Shown: positions 45,560 to 57,002, counted from the first letter of the stretch. The stretch: 64,000 nt of DNA from Halichoerus grypus (GCF_964656455.1 NC_135718.1:24556877-24620876), one strand, 5' to 3'. Notes: generated from the sequence alone by a model not told the origin. Numbers and translations: made by a program.

Positions 45560-47130
45560 AAGAAAGAAGTTTACGAAATGGTTAAAGAGCCAATCTGTGG
45601 TTATCAGTTCAGGACAAACAGAGATTTTGATATAAGGGTAGCTGGTAGAAATGTTCACAATCAGAAAATCTCACTGTGGCTATAATCGCTGCAGGACAAC
45701 AAAGAAATTCAGCCCAGCTGATTAGAGGCAAACATACATTTTATCTATGCTAGAGTTCTGCTCAAGCATGACGGCTTAGCAGTTATTTTGTGAGCACAAG
45801 AGGAAAAAAAAATTAAAGAAATTCCTTCAATTCTGAAAACCTCTCCTGAACACCCACCCGCCAAAAGACAAAATGCAAAGGCACAAGTTTAAACAGACCT
45901 TCACATGGAGCACTAAGAAAGATAAGAAATAACTTAGCTGTTTGGCCACACTCACAGCTTTGGAAGTTTAACCACGATAAAGAAAAGTGGCCTTTGGACA
46001 TCGATAGCAATCAAAACGCTGTCTTGCCAATGTCCAACTCACTCCATCAGGGAAACTCAAAGGACTTCATAAAAATGCATTCTATTGTGCACAAAACACT
46101 TCTAGGCAAGATGAGATGTGAGAATAACTGCCTGTTTTTTGCAAGTATGAAAAACCAAGGCACAGAATTCCACCATGAGCCGATACTTCTCAACAAGCAA
46201 TCCATCCCTCTGAAATTACATAATCATGACTCTCAGCTGCAGTGTCCACAGCAATTGATATTTTTAAGGACAAACTGATTTGAAAATTCCTTAAAAAGAA
46301 AAACTTTTGCAAGGAAGACTGATGGAATCAATGGAATTATGGTCTGGACAAAAGCTAGAACACACAAGGAGAAAATTCTTCAGAGTTTTGCTGCATCAAA
46401 ATGGCATTCTCTTAATTAATGGTTTACAGCTGAAGGAGATAAACAGAGCAACGTGACAGAGAATAGAAGGCTGGGCACGTCCTTGCGGTAACATGGCCAG
46501 GGAAGGTTTCTCTGAAGAAGACGCATTGTATCTAGAACCAAACAGTCACAAAGTACTTAGACCTTTGCTGTGCTCCTATCCATTCAAGTGTGGGCTACCT
46601 GTGAGCAGCATGTTCCCAAATCCCTGCACTACAGAATCCTTTTTTTCCACCTGTGGAAGTAATATCCCAGAAAATACGCTCCAAGAAACCTTGTTCTAAA
46701 GTTTCCCCATCAGAGGTAATGATGGCTGGTGTTTAATATATTCATCCTTTATATCTTTAAATAAACACCTTTCCAAATTTTCTCAGACACATTTAAGGAG
46801 GGATGGGATTAAATGTTAGTAAACGCCTTTCCAGCATATATTATTTTGTACCACTTTTTCTTTTCTTATTGGGTCTATTGATTTGATATACTTACTAATA
46901 AGTGTTTCCCTTTAGAAGTATTTTAATTTTATTTCTTTATACATATCCCCATGTGCCATAATTTTAAATAAATGCATCAGTGTGAAATATTTTTTTCTTT
47001 TATTTATTTGGACCTTCCTTCTCTCTTCTACCCATATTAGTCCCTCACCGACACATAAAACAGGTTAACAATTTAGTATGTGTTCATCCACATTTTCCTT
47101 TGAATTCTACATATTCTATTCAGGTCTTCT
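45560..47130. other. Intronic sequence, nothing recognised
   Basis: Part of the 10.8-kb intron upstream of exon 45392-45553. No named repeat; the 94-aa plus frame at 45994-46278 and 68-aa frame at 46493-46699 have no recognisable domain. Confidence 0.35.
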
Positions 47131-47134
47131 AGCA

Positions 47135-47310
47135 TAGTAACAGCTAATATTTCTCAGACACAGTCTATGTACCAGACGTTCTATATGTATTAACTCATTT
47201 ACTTTTCACAAAAAACCTCTGAGATGTGCATCATTATCACCCTAATTTTACAAAGAAGGAAATTTCAGTCAAAGAAAGTAATATCATCCACAGCTACTCA
47301 AAGTAAACAT
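47135..47310 (-). mobile_element. MIR, minus
   Basis: 'agtaacagctaatatttctc', 'tatgtattaactcatttact', 'ctgagatgtgcatcattatc', 'ctaattttacaaagaaggaa'. Confidence 0.65.
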
Positions 47311-47379
47311 AGAGACATGGGGTTTGTTTGTCTTCCTTTGTCTTGTTTTTTAGGTTTTGTTTTTATTTTTTAGCAAAGT

Positions 47380-47880
47380 GTGATCTTCTTATAGATGTTT
47401 GTATGCACGTTGCTTTTTAATCACTCAATAATACTTTGGGATCATGTGGAGTAGCTCTAATTCGCTCTGTTGAAAGATGGTTTAACACTCCACAGTGTGG
47501 CTGAGCCATCATAGACTCAGCTCTTCACCTCTGATGGGTATTAGCTTGGTTTCCACTTTTTCGCCACTCTGAACCCTGCTGCACTAAACATTTTGGTACA
47601 TGTGTCCTTATGCACTTGTGCATTCACTTCTGTTGGGATGGATTCCCAGGAGTGGAATATCTGGCTCAAAAGACATATATATTTTCAACTTTAATAGATA
47701 TTGCTAGATTGCTTTCCAAAATGGCTGTAACACTTTACATTTCCATAGCACCAGCAATAGGTTTCTTAATAGAAAACTATCCCTGCCGTTTCAGGATAAA
47801 CCCTCTTTGGTCATACTGGATGATTTTTTTAATGTACTGTTGAATTTGGTTTGCTAGAATTTCAATTAGGGTTCTGCATA
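47380..47880 (-). mobile_element. L1M 3' fragment, minus
   Basis: 'attagcttggtttccacttt', 'gtccttatgcacttgtgcat', 'ggattcccaggagtggaata', 'attgctagattgctttccaa', 'agcaccagcaatag'. Same L1M region as at 3540 and 7795. Confidence 0.65.
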
Positions 47881-47969
47881 CATATTCACAAGTGATCGAA
47901 GTCTATAACTTTCTTTCCCGTTCTATTTTAATATCAAGGTTTCTGCTAGTTTCATAAAGTGAACAGAGT

Positions 47970-48200
47970 ACCTTTCTGTTCATCCATTCAATCACTCACC
48001 CATTTATTCATTCACTCAATAAACATGTGCGGAGGACTTATCTTTGGCAGGTACTGTAAAAGCATTAGCGATGTAAAGAACAATAAGACACATTCCCTGC
48101 CCTCAAGTTCACCTCTAGGGATGACTTCACCACAAAATGGGTAATCAAGGAATACAGAGAACCAGGAAACTGAGACATGTATTGGGTGTCGTGAGGGAAT
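47970..48200 (-). mobile_element. L2 LINE 3' end, minus
   Basis: 'ttcattcactcaataaacat', 'gtgcggaggacttatctttg', 'gacacattccctgccctcaa', 'gttcacctctagggatg'. Confidence 0.6.
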
Positions 48201-48204
48201 CAAA

Positions 48205-50174
48205 CACTGGAAGGCTAATGGATAGTTTCTTCTGAGAATGGTCCTACACATACTACTAAGCAGTTAATATCTGGGATTTACACAATTTGTGGAAACTACC
48301 TCTTCCTTTTTATGCCTCAGCCATCCCAACCAAGGACTCATGTCAGACCCAAGCTCTCTCCCAGGCCTGGAGTCTTTACTAATTATCCCTGCAGAAGGCA
48401 TGGGTTATATATATCAGCGCAGGAATGCCAATCGGTATTACCCCAAAAAATCAAAGTGCATGAGCAGCACTTTTTCTGAAGTTATATAGCCTGAGAATTA
48501 TTTGATTCTCAAAAGTTTGAAGAAACTCAGTGCTAAAGTTATTGGGCCCTCTGTGAGTGTTGAAGCGAATTCTCCCTCAGCTTCTTTAGTGGTTTCCCTA
48601 GTTACTGATCTTCCTATGATTACTACTTCTCTGTAAGTCAAACCTTGATGTATGTACATATTTTTGAGAGAATTACCTATTCAGCCAATTTTTTAAATTT
48701 ATGCCACTAGATTTGTACAAAGTATTTTTACATGCTTTTACTGTTTTATTGTTATTAAATGAGATCATCCACTTTGTGTGGAAAGAGAGTGGCCCAAAGT
48801 AAGAATAAATACAGACTGTGGGAATGGTTTGGATGATTGGTTGAGGGCCTAGAAAGAACAAAATTAGAAAATCTGAGACAAGGAGGTCTGAAGAAAAGGT
48901 AAGTGCATAGGTCTGAAATGAAAAGAAACCCCTTTCCTTTTCCCATCATTTCTTTGATCCATATCTGTAGAATCCTTAAAAATGAGTAGCAGGCACTCTT
49001 TTAAGGTACCACCACCAGTAACTAAAATGTGTAAGTTAGAAATAAATGTAAAACCTAAATAAGATACCCATTACTAGATCTGTTATTTATTTTATTAAAA
49101 AAAAAAAAAAGGAAAGGCACTATCTTAGACTAAAATTTAGCCTTTCTATGGACATGATCATCCTCTTTGGGGTCAGTGAAATGAATGGATTGAAAATACT
49201 TTGAACAGCATCATCAGCATTCAGAATATCAAGCAGCACATCAGAGAAAAGGAAAAATTTGCTTGTTCAATCACTTCGAGAGATGTTATAACAAGAATCA
49301 TCCTTTGCACAGACTGAGTAATGCTCCAGAGAAAGGATGCTGCCAAGGGCATTTCTGTTGGGAAGCATCCAACTAGCAGGGTCCATCTTTCTGCACACAA
49401 CAGTGCAGGAAATCACAGGGCACTTGCTTCTGGATTCTTGAAGCTGGGAGTAATAACGACTCATCATGATACCAAGAAGATCAAAGGTATTTTAGTTAAA
49501 TGACAATGAAAAAAAAATATTGAAACTAAGGGAAAAGACAATTTACAAAGCAATTTAGTTCTAAGTGTCAGAACTCAATTTGTTTCGATGGAAATCATTC
49601 AAACCAATGTCAAATCCTGAAAATCCATAAAATGTGTGGGGTGTGAAGTAGGAGCAAAACCTTTAGTCAGCAGAATGGCCCCTGTTGAAAATGGCATCTC
49701 AGAGAACGTGGGATGCCAGCTGTAGGGCTGGAGCTTAATTAATTGATTACACTTTAGACACCTCAAACCAACTCACACCCAAATATGAAAAGCTCTGTTA
49801 CAGCCAGAGACTTGGAGAGCCCAGCCTTTGGAAGCCCACTTCAGACTAGCCCAGAAAATGCTTACAGTGCAGTCTAAGGGTACAGTCCCATTTTATAACC
49901 TACTAGCTTTTCTTTTTCTGTTAAAACAATATGCCAATAGAAGTAAGAGTGAGATAAAAATCAATAATGCATGCTGGAATTCTGCAGCGTAGTCAAAACA
50001 TCACACAGACTAAGGCAGGATAAGAAAGGTCACCGCATTTGGAGCCCTTTAACTTACATCTGATGAAATATCGGTATGATAAACTCCTCCAATAAGTTTT
50101 TCTGACTCAATGTCAATGGTTTGAATGCTGACAATCCCTTTACCTACATAATGAAACTGAAAAACTCACGCTCT

Positions 50175-50208
<34 letters not shown>

Positions 50209-50305
50209 TATGTGGCCGGGCACGTGAGGATTTTAAGTCTTCTCTATTTTTCTTGCTTTCTTATTTTATTCTCTACCTTAAATTTAGAGAGGCATATCTG
50301 TGCTT
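48205..50305. other. Intronic sequence, mostly unique
   Basis: A 14-base A run lies at 49097-49110 and an AAAAC pentamer run at 50178-50206. 49690-49800 (with gcttaattaattgattacac) is repeat-free and looks like a candidate conserved non-coding stretch. Confidence 0.35.
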
Positions 50306-50313
50306 CTGGGGTG

Positions 50314-50424
50314 TTTTTTAAGATTTTATTTTTTTAAGTAAGCTCTCCACCCAACACAGAGCTCAAATTCACGACTCCGAGATCAAGAGTCACACGCTCT
50401 ACTGACCGAGCCAGCCAGGCGCCT
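50314..50424 (-). mobile_element. Short-form CAN-SINE, minus
   Basis: T-rich tail, 'aagtaagctctccacccaac', 'acagagctcaaattcacgac', head ending gagccagccaggcgcct. Old short subfamily without CT-rich body. Confidence 0.75.
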
Positions 50425-50456
50425 CTATGTTTCTGTTCTTAATAACTTATTACATT

Positions 50457-50580
50457 GGGGCTCCCTGCTCAGTGGGGAGCCTCCTTCTCCCTCTCCCTCT
50501 GCCTGCCGCTCCCCCTGCTTATGCAATCGCTGTCTCACGCTCTCTCTGTCAAATAAATAAATAAAATCTTTTAAAAAATA
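50457..50580 (+). mobile_element. 5'-truncated CAN-SINE, plus
   Basis: Begins at ggggctccctgctcagtggg, lacking the tRNA-like head, and continues to AAATAAATAAATAAAATCTT. Flanks 'aataacttattacatt' and 'aataacatgttacatt' look like an imperfect TSD, so truncation probably happened at insertion. Confidence 0.85.
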
Positions 50581-50609
50581 ATAAATAACATGTTACATTA
50601 TATTATAAA

Positions 50610-50735
50610 ATGAAGGATATAATCATATCTACCTCAGAGGGCTATTATGAGGATTTAAGTGAGAAAATACATGTATTTGTACCATCATATTAGTACCTAG
50701 CAGATCATAATTTAATCATTTAATAAATAATAGAT
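50610..50735 (+). mobile_element. MIR 3' fragment, plus
   Basis: 'ctacctcagagggctattat', 'gaggatttaagtgagaaaat', then 'agtacctagcagatcat'. Confidence 0.55.
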
Positions 50736-50739
50736 TATC

Positions 50740-51465
50740 ATAATAGGTTAATATTCTGTCATGTTAAATAATACTAGTACTTAACAAAAATAAATTTGAT
50801 TTTTCTATGGATCAAATTCTGTTTTGCAGGAAAATAGTAATACCTAGTACACTAATTTTATAACAACACAAAAAGCTTATAATTTGTCTATGAAAGATGC
50901 TCTGTATAACCAAAGAAACAGGAGTTTCATTTCATCATGAAGTACCTACTCAGTCAACAATATTTCTTTGATCAACTTTTGCTTTCCTCACTCACTTGCA
51001 AGCCCTTGAAAGCACATTGTTATTCCTTTTATGGAAGCTTTGTCTAGGAGAGTTTTGCTTGACACTGTTATAAGCAAAGAAGCAGAGAGCTAAGGAACAT
51101 GGAGGTAAGGATTCATTATGAAAGAATGTTTTTGACATTTATAAAATGTCTGGAAAGGCAAAGGCCAAAAGTTTAATATTTAGAATGAGAAAGGAGGGGT
51201 TCTAAAATAAGCCAAGTGCATAATGTGCAACACGTGCCACAGATTTAATGATTAACCAGGAATGGTTTTAACCGGAATTTACAAAAGTTGAGTAAATACG
51301 GTGGACCGCAACTTATAATGCCATTCCTGATGCCTCTCAATTTAACTAAAAGTTAGAGCCCAGCAGAGGAGGAAAGTATGAGGATAAAAAGCGCTGAATC
51401 ACTCTACTAGATTATCTTATGGTTCTGCAAATATTCACTCCCTCTCCCTGTCCCTACCACTTCCA
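50740..51465. other. Intronic AT-rich sequence, nothing recognised
   Basis: No coding frame or named repeat. Confidence 0.35.
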
Positions 51466-51469
51466 TGGG

Positions 51470-51970
51470 AAGAGTCTTCCCCTTGCTGTTGGGCGTGGAC
51501 ATGTGACTTGCCACTGCCAATGGGATGTCAGAGGAGAGAGCCAGGAAATGTGCTTGTGTGGTTGCTTTCCTTTCTTTCTCCATGAGAACACCATGCATCC
51601 TGGAGGATCAGAAACATGTAGAGCAAAACCAGACCCAACTCACAGCCTCCAGCCAAGTGCAGGCAAGCCTAACCTAGACCACCTGAGTCCCACTCAACTG
51701 CAGATGTGTGAGAAGTAAGTGCTGGGGCGCCTGGGTGGCTCAGTTGGTTAAGCGTCTGCCCTCGGCTCAGGTCGTGATCTTGGGGTCCTGGGATTGAGCC
51801 CCAGAGTCTCTTTCCCCCTTTTTCTCTCCCTCTCCCCCTCCTCACCATTTGCACTCTCTCTTGCACTTTCTTTCATATAAATAAGTAAAATCTTTTTAAA
51901 AAAAAAAGTGCTTATTTCTGCATGCCAGTGAGATTTGGTGGTTGTGTATTATGCAGCATTAGTATGGCAA
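51470..51970 (+). mobile_element. MLT1-like LTR, plus, split by a CAN-SINE
   Basis: Left part 'gacatgtgacttgccactgc', 'caatgggatgtcagaggaga', 'tccagccaagtgcaggcaag'. The right part after the SINE is 'tgccagtgagatttggtggt', 'tgtgtattatgcagcattag'. Order and spacing fit one MaLR-type LTR. Confidence 0.5.
51724..51905 (+). mobile_element. CAN-SINE, plus, inside LTR
   Basis: Head ggggcgcctgggtggctcag, CT body, ATAAATAAGTAAAATCTTTT tail. Short TSD aagtgct at 51717-51723 and 51906-51912. Internal deletion of the 'gggctccctgctc' segment. Confidence 0.93.
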
Positions 51971-52529
51971 GTGTTGACTGAGACAAGCACATAAAAGCCA
52001 TCCAATTCTGGCACAGAAAAGGATCTTTCTCGTTTGCAAATGCCAAGTTAAATTAATAAAATGTAATGTAGGGCTTTCAGTATCTAAGATTTCACCTTTC
52101 TTTCTCAGGAAGAACCAGAAGGCAAATGTTGACACTGTTTTTGCAGCCCAGAAGGCAGAAGAGACCACGCCGTAAGTCACTCACAGCTAAACTTACTGAG
52201 GATAATTCCGATAAGATTGTCCATTATGGCAACATGTTTCAGATGAATTTAAAATGGGGGAAGACCCATAATGACAAATACATTAACGAAGAAGAATTTA
52301 ACATAAATACCTAAAGTATGTCTTTGAGTGGTTAATTCAGATCTCTAATTACACTTTCCATTCATTCTTTCAAGAAATATTTGGTACCTATTTAGGAAAT
52401 AATATGAGGAGCTCAAAATCGAATACCAATCCTTCTATGCATAGCGATAAAACTAGGGCAAACCATATAAGTAATTTTGCATTCTGTTTTTATCAGATTC
52501 ATATTGTGAACACGTACCCCATTTTAAAA

Positions 52530-52690
52530 AATATTTTTCAAACACGTGATTTTAATGGCACATAATATTGTATCAGATAAGTGTAGCACAATTTATTTTA
52601 AAGAATATCCTTTTATAAAACTCTTTGCATTTCTTATTTTTCCATAGATTGAGTTCTTACAAAAGAAATTGCTCGGTTAAAACTTGGAAC
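52530..52690 (-). mobile_element. Possible L1M fragment, minus
   Basis: 'cgtgattttaatggcacata' and 'gcacaatttattttaaagaa' recall the reversed L1M 3' region. Weak. Confidence 0.35.
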
Positions 52691-52818
52691 AAAGTATTCT
52701 CACTCCAGAAGTTGATGAAAACATCAGTTTCGTGACATTATCCCCAGCCCCTGATATCAGTTGTCAACTCCCTAGAAATAGAACGCATGAAAGGGAATGT
52801 TCTATTTGTGAGAATGAG

Positions 52819-52868
52819 GTGTGTGTGTGTGTGTGTGCGCGTGTGTGTGTGTGTGTGTGTATGTATGT
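52819..52868. repeat. (TG)n microsatellite
   Basis: About 25 TG units on the plus strand, interrupted once by cgcg. CA-rich on the CFAP58 transcript. Confidence 0.95.
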
Positions 52869-52936
52869 AGCAGAAAAGAAAGAAATATGGGAGGGGCATA
52901 TTTCTTATATGTATTAAGGACATGCAGGTCCTTAAT

Positions 52937-53015
52937 AAGAGGTTCACTGCATCAAAAACTAATGATGTATTGTATGGTGACTAACATAACATAATAAAAT
53001 AAAATTAAAAGAAAA
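52937..53015 (+). mobile_element. Carnivore L1 3' tail, 5'-truncated, plus
   Basis: 'gttcactgcatcaaaaacta', 'atgatgtattgtatggtgac', 'taacataacataataaaata' followed by an A-rich tail. I recognise this as the 3' terminus of carnivore L1 elements, so it is a very short lineage-level insertion. Directly followed by two SINEs. Confidence 0.55.
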
Positions 53016-53462
53016 AAAAAAGAAGTCCAGGGGTGCCTGGGTGGCTTAGTTAGTTAAGCATCAGACTCTTGATTTCAGCTCAGGTCATGATCTCAGGGTC
53101 GTGAGAATGAGACCTGTGTTGGGCTCTGCAGAGTCAGCTTGAGATTCTCTCTTTCCCTCTCCTTCTGCCCCTCCCCCTGCTCACACATACACTCTCTCTC
53201 TCTCTAAAATAAATAAATAAAATCTTTAAGAAAGAAAAAAAAAGGGGTGCCTGGGTGGCTCAGTCAGTTAAGCGGCTGCCTTTAGCTCAGATCATGATCC
53301 TAGGGTCCTGGGATCAAGCCCCTCATCAGGCTCCCTGCTCGGCAGGAAGCCTGCTTCTCCCTCTCCCTCTGCCTTCCACTCCCCCTGCTTGTGCTTGCTC
53401 TCTGTCTCTCTCTCTCTCTCTGTCAAATAAATAAATAAAATATTTTTAAAAAAGAAGTCCAG
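53016..53462 (+). mobile_element. Tandem pair of full-length CAN-SINEs sharing one outer TSD
   Basis: First SINE 53031-53243 (older variant with 'catcagactcttgatttcag') and second SINE 53244-53447 (younger 'gtcctgggatcaagcccctc') lie head to tail. The only TSD is aaaaaagaagtccag at 53016-53030 and 53448-53462, bracketing both copies. Confidence 0.9.
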
Positions 53463-53600
53463 AGATGACCCAAGTTGCTGTAGCAACTGATAAGAAATAG
53501 AAAAATTGCAGTTGATAATTTGTTACGAACTTGTGCTTAAATGATTTAGTGATACATTATATAATCTTGTGAAGTTAAACATTAGAATTATGAAAAACAG

Positions 53601-53800
53601 GGCCGCCTGGGTGGCTCAGTTGGTTAAGCGACTGCCTTCGGCTCAGGTCATGATCCCGGAGTCCCTGGATCGAGTCCTGCATCGGGCTCCCTGCTCGGCA
53701 GGGAGTCTGCTTCTCCCTCTGACCCTAACTCCTCTCATGTGCTCTCTCTCATTCTCTCTCTCTCAAATAAATAAATAAATAAAATCTTTAAAAAAAAAAA
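53601..53800 (+). mobile_element. CAN-SINE, plus (young subfamily)
   Basis: Head ggccgcctgggtggctcagt, 'cttctccctctgaccctaac', 'tcctctcatgtgctctctct', tail AAATAAATAAATAAATAAAA. Perfect 17-bp TSD agaattatgaaaaacag at 53584-53600 and 53801-53817. Confidence 0.97.
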
Positions 53801-53914
53801 AGAATTATGAAAAACAGTTACCAGCAAAACTTGGTACCTCTACACTTTCACAAGGAAACAGAAAAATAAATAATCCTATATTAAAATCAGTGATAGCATC
53901 CTTTTTATCACTCA

Positions 53915-54245
53915 TCATCTATCCATTTGTTTAACAAACACTTTATTGGTGCCTACTATTTACCAGCACACTGGAAATGAAGAAATGAATGAGATAAAAT
54001 CCTTGTTCCCAAGAGCTCACTGTAAAGTAGGAAAAACAAATGTGCAAAGAAAGTAATTACTCTACAGGATGATAAGTGCCATTCCAGAGATACCAACAAA
54101 TCCAAAAGGAGAGAGTCAGAGCAGGCTTGAGCCCAGAGATGAGCATTTGAGCAGAGTATTGAAGGATAAAAGGAGTTTTCCAGGCAGAGAGGGGAAGGAA
54201 GGACTTCCCAGGGAGAACAAAGAGCTTGGACTCTGTCCCATAAAT
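53915..54245 (-). mobile_element. L2 LINE 3' region, minus
   Basis: 'tgtttaacaaacactttatt', 'ggtgcctactatttaccagc', 'ccttgttcccaagagctcac', 'ggatgataagtgccattcca', 'gagcagagtattgaaggata', 'ttttccaggcagagagggga'. Long, clear reversed L2. Confidence 0.65.
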
Positions 54246-54679
54246 CACAGTAAACCAACTGCTTTGTCTTGCGTGGGTTACAGGTATGTACCAAAATACT
54301 GACTCCCTCTCCCAGGTGGGATCAAGCAGCTAGCATCCCTAGGTTAGTCCCCTCCAGCCCTGAACAGTTTCCCCCTTATTCCCAAGGGCTATAGACATAT
54401 TATTTTCTACATGTGCTAAGGATGCAAAAAAAGGTTAGAAAGCACTGGCCCAGGTTACTGAGAAGTGACAGAGGTTTGTAAGGCCAGGAGTGATACCAAG
54501 ATCACACTGGAATTTTTAACAGTTAACTTTGATAGTGTGATGGCAGCCAGGGGTGGAGAGAGACTGATTATCAGGTAGGTGAAGCAGAAAGTTGCAACAG
54601 ATGATATGTTCAGATATATTTCCCGTCTCACCAAACAGCGCCTCTCCCTTAGGAGGATTATACTCCTACCCAGGGATGT

Positions 54680-54965
54680 TGGGCTTGGTCATGTGACTTG
54701 CTTTGGCCAAGGGAATATGAGCGGACAAGGCCTGTGCCCTTCCCTCCCCAGCAGAAGCTCTGAGAGCATCACAAGGTCCACCATTACACTGTTTTCGCTC
54801 TGAAAGAGGCCAGCACATCCCAACAGAATCAGCTTGGAGTGAAGAGGACACGAAGCAGGGCAGCAGCTGACCCACAAACGCCTTTGATTTGAGCTAAAAA
54901 TGAATCTTTGTTGCTATAAACCACTGAAATGTGAGGGTTATTTGTTACAGCTGAAGCTGACGGAC
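54680..54965 (+). mobile_element. MLT1-like LTR, plus
   Basis: 'gtcatgtgacttgctttggc', 'caagggaatatgagcggaca', 'aataccactg'-like end seen as 'tataaaccactgaaatgtga' and 'gggttatttgttacagctga'. Solo LTR remnant of MaLR type. Confidence 0.5.
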
Positions 54966-54969
54966 GCGG

Positions 54970-56335
54970 AGCCTGATGCGGGGCCTGATGGGCTAGCCCA
55001 GGCTGGAGAATACGATTGGAGGATACGAGTTCCCGAACTGACCATTGGTTTTCTGAGAGTCAGGAAATCAATCAACGGTGCTTGTAAGATGATTAAGTCA
55101 GAAGAGAAACACACTGCATTCCAATGGCCCTCAATCAGGGCTCTAAGAATCATGGGGTGGGGGTGGGGGGGTCTTTTACAAGGAAGAGGCGTCCAGCCTG
55201 GGCTAAAATGAGCATATGCATTCGTGTTCCTCCAAACTTAGGTTCTACAAACATCTGCTCAGCATTTATTTAGTCTAAGCGAGAAGAAGCTGATTTCCTA
55301 AAGCAAAGCTTGTTTCCCACCTTCTTAATGTTTATAATTCAAATGTTGGCTGTCCTCCTTGTCATCTTCACTGAGATTCCACTCCAAAACAAAACAAAAC
55401 AAAACGTAAACACGCAAGAGCACTGGTAAACACTGTAGATTTCACTGAAGAGATGAAAGACAGGCTTACACTGCAGAGCAGATAACATTTTGCCGGGTGG
55501 GGGGAGGGGGGGAGTCTCGTTAAACGAGTCTTTTCTCCAAAACCCTCTTCTCAGCCTCATACTTAAAACTTTACTCCATTCCCCAACGCCCCTTCCTGCA
55601 CCATGAAACCCCCCTCGTGAAACCCCCTGCTCTACACCATCTGGGAACGCACTGAAGACAGCACAGTCCACCCACTGCTGCTTAATGCTGGCAATGTGCT
55701 AAGACAACTGGTTAAAGTAGATTTGAAATCCCTGAAGTCGTTCTTCAAGACGCTGCCGTGAGCACCCTCCCTCCTCCACGGTTTACAGGAAGTAGAGATC
55801 TGGGACTTAGCTACTCAAATGTGTGAATTTCTACCACTGGTGAGGTTTCAGGTTCACAATAGCTGGAAAATAAAATGCCCTTTGAATGTGTGAACATTTA
55901 CCTGATGCCAGGAGTCACATCTTAATTTGAGGCCATTTAATTAGATGCCTTTCTCCTAACAACTAGTTGGAATCCTCCGTCTGAGGGGACAAGGGTTTCA
56001 GGGACAGAGGTGGGGGGTGAGAACAAAGGGTGCAGAGATGGTGATGCTGACAGCACCCCCCACCCCCAACCCAAGCGTCCAACCCAGGGAAACTGCACAG
56101 CAGGGTAACAGGGGAGGGGCCTCGAAGGAGAAACGGAGACCCCCGAAGCATTGGCCTTCTCCATTTCACAGTTTGACCCAGATCAGCCCTGGGACAGCTT
56201 TTCTTCTATCAACATCATTCCTCTTAAATTCTCATGCAAACCACCAGCTCAAATCTGAAGAAATCCTCTTTGCCACAGTGTGTGACCATCAGAAAGAATG
56301 TGCTTGTACTCCACCCACATCCTCGAGGAGTGACT
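54970..56335. other. Intronic sequence, nothing recognised
   Basis: Adjacent to exon 56340-56531 on its 3' side. Contains AAAAC pentamers at 55384-55405, a G-rich patch at 55497-55513 and C-rich at 56056-56072. The 110-aa and 126-aa open frames are chance; the latter runs antisense across the exon. Confidence 0.35.
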
Positions 56336-56339
56336 TTAC

Positions 56340-56531
56340 CTTTTGGGTCAGGTCACTGGCTTCATTGATGTACCGATCTCGCTCCTTTTCCAGCTGAAAG
56401 ATGATCTTTCTCTGCTTCTGAGCCTCATCCTTGTAGTTCTGGATTTCTTCCTCCAGGTTCCTCTTGGCTTGCTCATGGAGCTTTACCAGGTCTATCTGTT
56501 TCTGGGTCGCACTGACCGCCTTAAGCATATT
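56340..56531 (-). CDS. CFAP58: CFAP58 coding exon C
   Basis: 192-nt exon, exactly 64 codons, phase 0 at both ends, roughly residues 392-455. It begins NMLKAVSATQKQIDLVKLHE and ends YINEASDLTQK. Acceptor is ATTTTTAG, donor AAG|GTAAAG. Dense Glu/Lys/Arg/Gln with regularly spaced Leu/Ile marks an uninterrupted coiled coil. The next intron is 10.8 kb, the longest between two exons in this window. Skipping this exon would keep the frame. Confidence 0.96.
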
Positions 56532-56654
56532 CTAAAAATAAGGACAACAGAGCAGTCACGTTACTCAAAATGTGTGGGGATTTTTGGATAAATTTACCCC
56601 CATTTCATCCCTAAAATAATTACATACATTGTTTTTTGGGTGAATAAAGATAAT

Positions 56655-56870
56655 CATATTCTCTACAGCTTATTTAGAGCTTACTATGTTAATTTTGCAC
56701 AAGGCAAACACGTACATAAGTACACTAAGTGACCACAACATCCCAAGGAAGTGAGCACTATTTTGCTCCCATTTTAAGGGTAAGAAACTGACACTCAGAA
56801 GTTAAGGTGCTTGCCTACAAGTTCATACAACAGGGGAGTGGCAGAGCCAGGATTTGGGTCCAGGGCCGGC
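56655..56870 (-). mobile_element. MIR, minus
   Basis: 'cattttaagggtaagaaact', 'gacactcagaagttaaggtg', 'cttgcctacaagttcataca', 'gcagagccaggatttgggtc'. Confidence 0.7.
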
Positions 56871-57002
56871 CAACCCCAAAGGTAAACCCCATCCCAGCTC
56901 TGGCCTTGTTCCTGTGAGCTTAGAGCAATTGAACCTAATCACATAACAGGGCTTTGACTACAAAGTAAAATAAAATCAACTCGTTGAAAATGCAAATATC
57001 TA

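Noticed and set aside
51724..51800. tRNA-like heads of SINEs as tRNA genes
   Set aside because: They retain A/B-box-like text but are the heads of CAN-SINEs with A-rich tails and TSDs, not functional tRNA genes.
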